A stretch of DNA of 27,838 nt. It comes from Protostelium mycophagum (Eukaryota; Evosea; Variosea; Protosteliida; Protosteliaceae). The stretch lies in the NCBI GenBank assembly GCA_002081555.1, contig KV921247.1, positions 3,298 to 31,135 of the forward strand. The letters run 5' to 3'. Under the pieces are notes generated by a model, which saw nothing but the letters and a program-made list of their open reading frames with translations, was not told the origin of the DNA and did not search any database. Position numbers and translations under genes: made by a program. Shown here one piece after another: positions 12,638 to 22,485 of the stretch (position 1 is its first letter; each line of letters starts with the position of its first letter).

Positions 12638-15600
12638 ATGATCACGCGCTCCAGAAAACCTTTAGCTTCTGTCGATGAGAACGTCGAGAAAAAATCTCTA
12701 TCTCAGCAGTTCAGCTTGCTGTCCCAGGTTCCACCTAAAAAGAGAAAGACCAAAAGAACCGGAGAGGAAGAGAATGATGATCCTAATGCAAACAGCAACA
12801 AAAAGATTAAGAAGGTGAGATGAAAAAAATCAAAGTGCTGAAATCGATAGGAGGATGCAGATAATGGACCGATGATAGTGATGTTTGGAAAACTACCCAA
12901 CAAGGCAAAGGCAGGCCGTGGTCCTCGTGTGACCGCAAAGAAGATGGCTTCACTCTCCTACGACAAGATGGAACTCGATGATACTCCAAAGACCAAGCCA
13001 GGACCTGCATTGACTCCCGTCAAATTATCGAGGGAGGAGAGTGATGAAGAGAAGATCAATTCATTTTACCTCGGACGGATCATCTCTTTGGGCCATTCAC
13101 AAGAAGAAATAGATACCGACGGCGAGACCATTTTTGAACAGGCAAGTCACATACAATAGGAGGTTCTTACGATTGTAGATGGAAATAAAGGAAGCCTGGG
13201 GCCTTGTACAGAACGGTGTGGTGTCCTCTTGTCTTTGGACAGAAAAGGACGGCACAACTTGGTAAGATTCTCGAATTCGAAATTTGAAACCTCACACAAA
13301 TAGGGTTCGCTTCTTCTTAACCAAAGCGGCCATTTACACCGCAGAAGAATTGCCAAAGACTGTTGTGAGAGACCTCCGCCATCTAGCAAAAAAATTAAAC
13401 AAAGAAGACAAGCCCAAAACCGAGACTGAACTGCTTCTCCGGTCGCTCCGTCCCACGAGGTTTGTTCATTTATCTTTGAGAAAGTTCACCCACACAGGAC
13501 TGTGGGTTGCCAACAGAAACAACCTGAAGGATTATCTGTAGAATTGAAGACACATCAACTGGAGGCAATAGAGTGGATGATTCACAGAGAGAAAGCATTG
13601 GAAGACGTTTGGATCTGTGGAGGGAACGAAAAATTTTATTTTTCCAAAAGTAAATTAATGAAGCCATCTACAACACTGATTCTGCAGGTGCGCCGGGATT
13701 TCGTGATGATTTACATGGGTTTATCATCAAAGAGGATCAGCTCATACCAATTAAGAACTTGCTAAATTCACAGGAGAATCCTGAGGCACAGACACAAACG
13801 CAAGGCGTCAGAGGTGATGTTATCCCGCGAGACCGACTTGACACATGGCAGGCGGTATTTTGGCAGATGAGATGGGACTGGGAAAGACTTTGACCTGTAT
13901 TGGGTTGATTGCATCAAACCCTAAACAGGGATGTAAAGTTATACATCCAACAACACTCGAGAACATAGAGAAGGTAGTATCCGGGCAAATATTAGACAAA
14001 AGGTCCGTCATCTTAATAGTCTTGTTGGCACACAACTCAAATGTTGATGATCATAGGTTGACAAGAGGACAATACGCAAAGAATTGCGCAGAGGTCAGCC
14101 AAACCAAAAAAGCGATCAAGAATCCAAAGCCTTGTGACGCCTGCGAATCGCCCGCTGAGGCTAAATATGATTCTTCTGTTTATGAAGTGTTCTGTTCCGT
14201 ATGCTCCTCTCTGTACATCAGAGAAAAGGTAAATATTGTTTACCACTAATATTTTGTTCTTTATTCTGATCACCCGAATAATGAAGAGAAGATTCCCAGT
14301 AAAACCACACTGGTAATATGTCCTCCTTCTATTCAGCACCAATGGCAACAAGAGTTGGAGACTCACGTGATTGGTATGTCATCATCACGATTACTCTAAG
14401 TTCTATTATAGGCGGGTTAAAATACCTGATCTACAGAGGATTACGTAAGGGACTGATCCACCCGATACAACTAGCTCAATACGATGTCGTAGTGACAAGC
14501 TATGATATCATGAAGGATGAACTTATAAATCCTTTAACGGAATCTCTTCCGGAGCACGTCCAAAACTTTGTTGGAACGCCACTTAAATACGTTAGCTGGT
14601 ACCGTTGTGTACTAGACGAATGCCAGGTGAACCTCTTTGGCTTTTGAATAATTCTAACCGGTTGTAGACTGTCGAAGTTCTTAGCTCAAAAATCACGCAG
14701 AGTGCTCTAAAATTGACTTCTGAAATAAGGTGGATACCTTTATTGATAAGACATCTCACTGTTGTAGATGGTGCGTCTCTGGAACGCCAATGAGACAAGG
14801 AGAGACCGATGATTTATACGGATTATTTCTATTTTTAGGACATCCGATCTTATCCGACCTTGATTGGTGGAAGAGAAATAAGTCTGGTAGAGTCCGGACT
14901 TCAACTCTTGCTCATGAATTTAAGTCAGTACCGGCATTTTTTTGAGATACGAAATAACATATACCAGGATTTTATCTTGGAGAAACACAAAAGAGGATGT
15001 CCAATCAGAGATTGTTATTCCAAGGCAAACTCACGATGTAAGGATATTCTTCTCGAATCTACCACAGTATTAACTGAATACAGACTGTCTACTCAACACA
15101 AACAGCCATAGAGAGGATCTTTTACCTGTTGAAGGAAGAAACATCAAGAGAGATGTCATTGAGACAGTTGTCATGTCATTTTACCATCGGACCCGACGGT
15201 GTCCCCCCACCCAAGACGAAGAAGATCAGAAAGCAAAAGATGGTGAGTCTATCTCCAGATTTATAAAGAAGGTCCATAATTAGAGGTAGATCATAGCAGG
15301 CGAGGGAAAACCGTGGGATCCAGTGGAGCCGTTTGATCATTTCCAGTTAGGACATCTTTATAAATATCTGGTCCCAGCTGTAAAAGAGAGATGTGAATAC
15401 TTTTACCAGCGGGTATGTGAATCTCAAAAGACTAAAGATTGTCCAGAACGAAATGATGCAAACTGATGCATTGTAGATATTACGCAGCATCAAATTATCA
15501 GACCAAATAGAATTTCATGATATCATCAAGAAAGCGAGAAGCGATTTGAGAAGCATCATTGGGGAAATCTGCGACACGTCTCCTTTGGATGAATTGGAGG

Positions 15601-17937
15601 AGATGATCGAGTCCAGGTTTCTCGAAGAAGAAGTACACCAGCAGCTGAGGTATTTCAAATTCTTCTTGTTCACCACTGAATGTCATAGCTACCAGAAGAA
15701 TAGGGAGGAGTTTTTGCGACAAACAGAAATATGTAGAAGAATTCAAAGCAAATGGTTATGTTCCATTTTTCGATCACCTCTCTCAGAAACCTACTTCACG
15801 GTTTGTGGCAGAAAGAGAGGCTGTCCACTGGTAAGATCTTGCTTTCATCCCAATATCTATCAAGCTTTGACTTTCTCAACATTCTAGGAACGTATTAGTA
15901 GCACGGGACGAAGCTATCAAATGGATTGACTCCCTACTCGCAGCCCCTATTCCTGGTAAGATTACCTCGATTAATTTTGAAGATTCTGAAAAAACATAGA
16001 TAGTTATGAGGCAGTAGAACACGATCAATGTGCACATTGTCTTTCTAAATCTGCTTTGGACAGATATCACGATATTTGCAATACGGTATTATTTTTGTTC
16101 AACACTTCAAAAAGAGATGGAGTGTCAAAAAGTTTTATTAATCTCCTGCAGACAGGTCATCACCATGTATTCTTGAGTGAATCGAGAAGTCTGTATATGC
16201 TCAGCGAAGCTTATGCGAAGCACATGTGGAAGTACACAGGAGAAGACACTTGCAGAGGGATATTCAAAAGAGACTCGAGAGTGTATCTCCAGTCGTTCAA
16301 GGAGAGTCTTGCTTGCCTGAGCTTTTTATTGACCATGCAGACCCCAGAATCATTCGAAGAAATTAATGGTCTTCCCATGACCAGGTGATGACTTATTTTG
16401 GTGGAGTTTGGTCGAATTCCATGATGAAAAGTTGGATGATGATTGATGACAACAGCATGGGAAGTAAAATTGAAAAGCTCCTCAAACAAGTTGCGAAAGT
16501 GAGAAGAGAAGGTGGTCTGACCATCATCACGTCCGAGTGGAACGAGACGCTGGATCTCGTTGCAAGCGCATTAGACCAACACGATATTCCCAGAATATAC
16601 GCCAAGGGGAAAACTAAGCTGGTGGACTATCTCAAAGGTGAGTGCATAATTATATAATCAAAAACGTTTTGGATAAATCCGTTAGATTTCAAGTCGTCAT
16701 CGGAATTCCGAGTGTTATTGCTCCCCATGAAATTAGGCAGTAACGGGCTCAATCTCATCGAGGCCACCAGGCTAATATTGTTCGAGCCTTCTTCAAGTCC
16801 CGGAGAGGAGGCTCAAGGTGAGGTTCATCATGTGATTTTATTTAATTTTTCCAAGTTCTCGGAAGAATTTATCGCATGGGACAAACGAGAGAGACAAAAG
16901 TGATAAGAATGGTTGTAAAAAGTACGAAAGATGAGGAATTTTATGAGAGAAATATGAGATTAGGCCTTGTTAAAGAGCAAAGAGACACAGATGACGAAAA
17001 GAAACGTGAAGTTGAGTGGAAGGTATGACATCATCTTGGCGATATGAAGACGTCTTGACACATGATAGGTATTCAACGAGGAGGGAGAAGAGGTAGGACG
17101 TGTTGAGATATGACCTGAAATAACGCGTTGTAGTTGAGCAATACAGAGCTGGGTCTGCCTCGTGGAATATTCGACGGAGAATGGCAAGACTCCATCGTCT
17201 CAACCCTCAAACCAAGGATTTTGCCCGAGGTAATTCTAGTCCTCTACAACCTGATTGACCAAAGAAGGTACATCCTTCCTCCTTCTTTGATTGTGAAGAG
17301 GGGACGTATCGATACCACGAGGTCAAATTGCTCATTTGGTTGGTTTCACAATCACTGCCCGCAAAGGACATCACTTGGAGCAGTTTTCTTGCAGTCAACA
17401 GGTATTGCACATGGCTGAAATAATCCGTTTACACCGTTGTAGAACTTGGAGAGAAATCGGGCTCAAGACTTTGAGCCAGAAACTGGGAGAGGGTTATTTC
17501 CTTGCGAGAGAAGCATCACTTGGAAGAATGTTCACAATGAGTTCTTTATTGAATATGGAATCCATTGATCCGGCACAAAATGATAATTTTGCACTAAGAA
17601 TGGTCTGCGCTTCTGGAAGACTTGAGGCATTGGAAATTCTCCTGGCGGATCCTCGTTGTAGTTCAGGTGAATTTCTCCATTTTTCGATTTTATAACTTTT
17701 CTAGATGCGATGGACCACTTCGCACTGGCCGTTGCAATTTTCCATCAACACTTTCCGATCTGCGAGTTGTTGATCAAAAATGGAGGAAATCTACCAGTAG
17801 CCATGAAAACCTTCCAATTGTGGGATTTATTCACCTGGAACATCAAAGACAGGAAAAAAATCACAAGATTATTCAGAAAAAATCGGAATCTGTTGAGGAA
17901 ATTGCATATTTTCCCTTCAGAAGACGATGAAGAATAA
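12638..17937 (+). CDS. SHPRH-type SNF2 helicase with F-box-like/ankyrin-like C-terminal extension
   Basis: Twenty-seven exons give 1373 residues. Their starts are 12638, 12851, 13179, 13304, 13498, 13688, 13852, 14289, 14412, 14668, 14768, 14968, 15084, 15290, 15477, 15696, 15888, 16000, 16152, 16456, 16686, 16856, 17069, 17134, 17265, 17443 and 17705. A basic N-terminus (PPKKRKTKR, a likely nuclear signal) precedes the ATPase. Walker A is GGILADEMGLGKT (about 329-341), motif II is DECQ (551-554), then RWCVSGTP. WRNTKEDVQSEIVIPRQT matches the SHPRH stretch before its insert. The C-lobe shows LLLPMKLGSNGLNLIEA and motif VI GRIYRMGQT. A C4 pair (CDAC...CSVC) sits where SHPRH has a PHD finger; I see only a poor RING candidate (CAHC...). 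SHPRH/Irc20 proteins act as DNA-dependent ATPases and ubiquitin ligases in DNA-damage tolerance. The helicase alone could end about residue 1137 if intron 17023-17068 is retained. Confidence 0.85.
13142..13178 (+). other. GC-AG intron in the helicase gene
   Basis: The upstream exon ends GAACAG and the intron opens GCAAGT, the usual GC-donor consensus, and closes ACGATTGTAG. Reading through meets a TAG, while splicing keeps the frame and phase used by the rest of the gene. It is the only GC donor I needed in the window. Confidence 0.7.
17069..17937 (+). other. F-box-like plus ankyrin-like module at the end of the helicase frame
   Basis: This covers exons 17069-17092, 17134-17229, 17265-17401, 17443-17666 and 17705-17937. 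About 237 residues follow the helicase C-lobe without a break in phase. LPAKDITWSSFLAVN followed by RTWREIG (about residues 1207-1229) has the LP...D....S.VNR.W pattern of an F-box, which binds Skp1. Downstream, NFALRMVCASGRLEALEILL and HFALAVAIFHQHFPICELLI read like two ankyrin repeats. There is no ATG in this frame before 17530, after the F-box-like part, so a separate gene would need an unseen start. The tail ends in acidic EDDEE; the poly(A) signal overlaps the stop. Domain calls are by eye. Confidence 0.55.
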
Positions 17938-17938
17938 A
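17933..17938 (+). terminator. Poly(A) signal overlapping the helicase-frame stop codon
   Basis: AATAAA begins two bases before the TAA stop at 17935-17937. The convergent coiled-coil gene ends 53 bp away with its own TTTATT (AATAAA on the minus strand) at 17966-17971, so the two 3' UTRs probably overlap. Confidence 0.55.
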
Positions 17939-17965
17939 ACATCAAAAATCCACTTTTCGCATTGT

Positions 17966-17971
17966 TTTATT
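17966..17971 (-). terminator. Poly(A) signal of the coiled-coil gene
   Basis: AATAAA on the minus strand, about 20 bases past the TGA stop of the coiled-coil protein. Confidence 0.55.
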
Positions 17972-17990
17972 TACTGATACATAAAAAATC

Positions 17991-19763
17991 TCAAAGCCTG
18001 AGCAGACCGAACCTTTTGGCTGGCTTTGCTGGCGGCTTCATGTTTGTGACAGAAACTGTCGGCGTCAACTTGGCCTTTCCAGCGCTGGGTTCGCATCTCA
18101 TCTCAATCTGCTGGTTCAACCACCCATGCCACTACAACGAGTCAGGTTTCTTTCTGAAGTTCTGCGAACCTCATGAAATGGAATTTTCTGGGAAGAGGCT
18201 TGAGCGAACAACTCATCATCTCGCACAAGAAATACATTTTCTGACTTCTTCTTGAAGGCAATGTTGACCTTCACCGCCGAACAAGTCTGTACACGTCAGT
18301 TTCTGATCAATATGACGTCATCACGCGTCACTCACCAAAAAGAAATATTCCTCGGTTGCGGGACTCATGTAGAGAGAATTGCTCTCCGGCACTTCCTTTT
18401 TTTCCGTCTTCTTCTTTTCGTCGACAGAGGTCTGCAAACTTTGAACATTTACACCACAACGTATTCAGGTCAATCTACAACGAACCTGATTTCTACTTGT
18501 GCTCTTCTTGATGTGCCGTATGCTCTCCGCTCTGAGTAATCTTGATGTGACCCTCTCCTTCTCTTTACTGATCTGTTCTTCTAGCTCTGAAAATAGACTT
18601 CCTTTTATTGTTTCTGTCGACGAGGACTTGACCATCTTTAGCTCTGTCCTGTGATGTCTTAACAAAATTACAATGTACAGAAAAATCCCACTCTTCGACT
18701 TGCTGATGGAGCTCAATAATCTTAGCGGTCTTTGAGTTCAATTTTTGGATGAGTTCCTCGTTGTAGATGTGCAACCTCTCTACTTCCCTATGAAGAATCC
18801 TTTTCTCCTCTTCTAAATCTTCAAGCTCTCTGCCTCTGGCGTGAAAGTTCTCTTCCGATTCCGCGAATTTTCCGCGAAGATTCTGTAAATCTTCGGATAA
18901 ACGGATGAACTCTACATTAGTGGCCTGGGTTGCGCCATAGTTGCTGTCAGACTGGACCAATGTGTTGAACCTCGTGTTGTCGCGTTGTAGTTCTTGATTC
19001 AGTAGTTTTAATTTTCTTATTTTATACTTGGCTTGATCGTGATCTTGGGTTTTTTTGTACAACTCTAATTTACAGACCTCAAGCTGCGAAATTTCAGTGC
19101 AAATCATGATGACGTCATCTCACGTCATCTTGTATCTGCTTGTTCTGCTCGACAAGAAAGGCGTTCACTCTGTGTTCTATGAGTTTGAGGCGCTGTTCCT
19201 CTTGTTTTTGTTCCAATTCTAACATTATATTGCTGTTCAAGTCTTCTGCAGCTCTGATCTGTCTTTCGAGATTGCTGTTGTCGGTGAGATGGCTCGTTGT
19301 AGTGATGACAGGGGAAAAATTTGGTGGTAAATTTCACCTTCTTTCATCTCTGAGCTTTTTGTTGGCGCTGGTGAAATGCTCAACTCTGGATTGTGATTCG
19401 GCCAACTGCTCAACATCAGCAAACATAGAGTGCAGAAAGCCTCTCACCTCATTCCTCAACCCTTCTATGGTGGAATCATCCTTCATGCTCTTTTGCAGCA
19501 GTGTCTGTCCAATCTCTGTGTGCATTTAATCTAACATTGTGGACATCAAATTCCTACCCGCAACCAGTTTCATCTCACTCTGCTGTTCCAGATACATACT
19601 GCTCCAATCTGCCGAAGTATAACTAGTGGTTCTATGCAAACTCTCAAGCTCATCATCATCAGGCCTTCTTTTCTCCAAGCGCTGTCTTTGTAAACACATC
19701 AAGATTATCTTATCTTTTGCTTACATGCGCTATTTCGACCCAGTTGATTCCATTGTTCGTCAT
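17991..19763 (-). CDS. Coiled-coil protein with CC1-box-like motif (candidate dynein adaptor)
   Basis: Nine exons (17991-18131, 18170-18286, 18336-18431, 18486-18648, 18692-19083, 19124-19274, 19338-19515, 19558-19681, 19725-19763) total 1401 nt, giving 466 residues from MTNNGINWVEIAH. Residues ~60-345 are almost entirely heptad-like, rich in E, K, L, Q and R, with few prolines, so a long coiled-coil rod is likely. Just before the rod, EMKLVAEIGQTLLQKS (about 49-64) resembles the CC1 box of BICD, HAP1/TRAK and CDR2 proteins, which contacts dynein light intermediate chain. An intron splits this motif (VA|E). The C-terminal ~100 residues (SENVFLVRDDELFAQASS, then basic PPAKPAKRFGLLRL) are not coiled coil and I do not recognise them. 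There is no membrane segment or CaaX box. A generic coiled-coil protein is the safe call. Confidence 0.8.
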
Positions 19764-20008
19764 TCTGTCGTTCGTTTGTGTGCCTCTGATCTCTCGTGAT
19801 GAATGAAGATCAACACTTTCAACGCCCCCCTCCTCCTCGATGCGGATCATGTATGGAAACTGGTTGCGGGTGCTCCCGCTTGGAGGTTCTCAGAAGTGTC
19901 ATTTTTGCCTTTCCGACTCTCAAATTTTTGTTGACAGCTGACGGCTTCAGAAACAAAAACGATAATAAAATCTAGTTTATCATGAGTTCTTCACAAGACT
20001 CAGTTTGG
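19764..20008. other. Spacer between two minus-strand genes
   Basis: These 245 bp should hold the promoter of the coiled-coil gene and the 3' UTR of the carboxypeptidase. I see no coding frame and no recognisable site. The minus strand lacks AATAAA just past the carboxypeptidase stop; GATAAA is present about 20 bases away as a possible variant signal. Confidence 0.4.
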
Positions 20009-21881
20009 TCAATAGTAAGACTGTCCAGAGATAAACTTCTTGAACATGTCCAAGGCGTTCTCCGGCTGGTAGAACGGCACCTCATGCCCCGCGTTCCTCA
20101 CCACCAAGTTTGTGAGAGAAGATCCGTTGCTCAGATCTCCCCATTGTCTCGCGTAACCGGCCAGTTTGCCGTTCACCTTCCATGACTCTCTTGGTGCATC
20201 ATAGAACTCCTCTTTCCCTGGGAATTCGAGGGCGTTTAGGTATGACTCCACTCCTGCAATGTTGCAATTCATGTCCTGTAATTCATTCAATTCAGATGTC
20301 GAGATTGTGGGAATTTAAACTGAAAGGTGTAAAATTGCTGACCAAGTTGCCGGTGTAGATCAAGACTCTGTAGTTTGCAATCAAGTCTGGCAATAAGTCC
20401 AAGACTGATTGTTGCTCGTCTGCATCGAGGGCAGATCCGGCAGTACTGTTCACAAAACTCCAGTTCTTAGAACCAATTGGTACGTTCAGGGACTTCATGA
20501 CCTCTGTACATAATTACATCATTGTAGACGGGAAGATAAGGCAGTTGTAGATGCTCGGATAATTTAACGTACCGGGTCTGTTGAGGTATACTCCCAAGGC
20601 ACTGATGACGTCATCTACAGGGCTCTCTGGGTTCAAGACATCATCTATATCAATATCACCCGCTGCCTTGACAACGTATGCCTCCAGCTCATTGCTCAAC
20701 TTATTGGCCAAAAGCCAATCTTTTTTGTCCAGAGCGGTCATCAACTTGGTATGTCAACGGAACCTCTATAAATAGTCTCGTTACCTTAGTTTGTATGGCT
20801 GCTGCCTCGTTCTTCTGGCGCGTATTGATCAGACCCAAGTTGAAGGGATAATCGACATAAGCTTGGTTCTGTACGGCGGGGTGTACCCATCTACAACGTT
20901 TAGATGAGACAAGATGACGTCATCACAACACTCACCCATTTCCAATTGCGAGACCCTTCAACTTTATGTTGATGAAACCAGCGGGTAAGCTCTCTGAATT
21001 TGCTTTGTGGATTCTGGTGGAAATAGCAGGAATATATTTCCCAGCATACCTATTTTTTTAAATTTTAAAATTTTAAGACAAACTCACGATTCACCAGTAA
21101 TGTAAAATTCAGAAGCAGAATAAGCTGGGTACTTTTGGAAGAATCCTTGCAGAGCGACGTAGACGTCCTCAGCCTTTATGAATCAGTCTTCAGCTCATTA
21201 TTTCTTCCATTTCACTCACGACAGCCCCGATTGTGGTTGGAAAGCCTTGGGTATCGTTTGTGTAAGAATAACCAGTTCCCACCTTCAAGATTTAGTTCAA
21301 ATCGTTGAAGTGAGGATCTGCATGTTACGAGATAACTGCGGTGAGCACGATCATGTCAACAAGCAGTTTTATCATGTGAGATTAGCCGTAAATAACTTAC
21401 TGGTTGATCAATGTATAACATGTTAGAATACAAATTCCAAGAATATGGATTGGGTTGCAAGACACCATTGCCTGTCATCATTTGAGGTCCATTTTCTCCA
21501 AATAAACCCAGCAAGCTCGAACATCCAGGACCTACTTATTTAGGTGATTTTACGAAAATGTCGTCTACCTCCATTCAGCCATAAAGTTACAGGTGCATCC
21601 TTTTAATGATTAGACTTCCGATTGGTGATGGTAGACCTCACCTTAGGGTTGACTTTGCTGCTCTCGACGAAGTAATAGAAAATGTTACTGTCGGTGGCGG
21701 GATTCACATTAACAAAGCCAGAGTGTTGTCCAACAACACGACCCTGTTGATAAATTAGAAGATCGAAAATAAATACGATGGAAAATGGACCTACAAAGTT
21801 TGGCATATATTGGACTTTGGCGGCAAAAGAGCCAATAAAGAGGATTGCCACAGTCACGAAGACGTTCTTCATCGTGACCAA
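20009..21881 (-). CDS. Serine carboxypeptidase, peptidase family S10, secreted or lysosomal
   Basis: Eleven exons (20009-20275, 20343-20503, 20573-20744, 20785-20890, 20936-21049, 21088-21173, 21220-21282, 21401-21531, 21569-21599, 21642-21743, 21795-21881) give 439 residues. The N-terminus [17 protein letters not shown] is a signal peptide; the Met at 21872 may be the true start rather than 21881. S10 marks are in order: [20 protein letters not shown] (about 75-95), [22 protein letters not shown] with catalytic Ser167, [19 protein letters not shown] with Asp352, and [12 protein letters not shown] with His415. So the triad is complete. The family removes C-terminal residues from peptides at acid pH. 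The Ser codon is split by an intron, and another intron ends right before the Asp codon. One 118-nt intron (21283-21400) is long for this locus. Length fits the family. Confidence 0.95.
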
Positions 21882-22485
21882 TGTGATTTTGATCTCTTCG
21901 GAAAATTTAAACTATTTTTTCTCAACTTTTTATTCGGACAATTCTGCATGCGAAATTTCTCTCACACTTCTTGAAGTTGAAAAATTTACAACATTTTTTT
22001 GAGAATGACAAGAACCATTCTTGATAGTGCGCGGCATGAGTAAAGAGGTTCGCGTTGACCCCGCAAAGACAGTCAAATGGCAGGCTCTTTATTTGTTCCA
22101 GAAGCTATCTTGGATTTCATCTCCGTGATGTTTCAATACCAGGGTAATTCCGCTGAAATGCTTTTCCTCTCAAAGAATAAAGACGCTCCCCGCTTACTGT
22201 GATCACCCCTACACGCAGAAGATTCGAGAAAAATTTATCATCCCCCTGGAAACTGGTGGGGATGCTTCGGAAAACAGATATCCGCTACTATGAATGAGAT
22301 GCGGTTGTGTTTGCACCGTCCTCTAGCTTGCGGCTCAGAAAGCTATTTGTTGTGGTGAACTGACTGTTTCCGTTCAGCGGGTTGGATTTTCTGTGGCCCA
22401 GATGGACATTTTTTTGTGAACCCGAAGATCCTCTGAAATTTCCGTTCCGATTTTCACTGCGCGTCTTTCATCAGCTGGAATCCGC
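21882..22485. promoter_or_regulatory. 604-bp divergent promoter region, carboxypeptidase/histidine kinase
   Basis: Both flanking genes start from here. The carboxypeptidase side (21890-22000) is AT-rich. The middle holds an inverted repeat, CATCCCC at 22239-22245 and GGGGATG at 22258-22264. A 30-codon ATG frame near 22036 has no family signature. No tRNA or mobile element is visible. Confidence 0.5.
22239..22264. repeat. Inverted repeat, 7-bp stem and 12-base loop
   Basis: CATCCCC and GGGGATG are perfect complements around ctggaaactggt. It lies about 220 bp before the kinase start and could be a protein-binding dyad or chance. Confidence 0.4.

Noticed and set aside
17134-17418. Reading 17230-17401 in the frame of the exon before it
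   Set aside because: It ends in a stop and loses the F-box-like and following exon phase; splicing 17230-17264 gives a consistent frame.
22036-22128. 30-codon ATG frame upstream of the kinase gene
   Set aside because: It is short, without motif or spliced continuation, and lies in promoter sequence; it could at most be an upstream frame.
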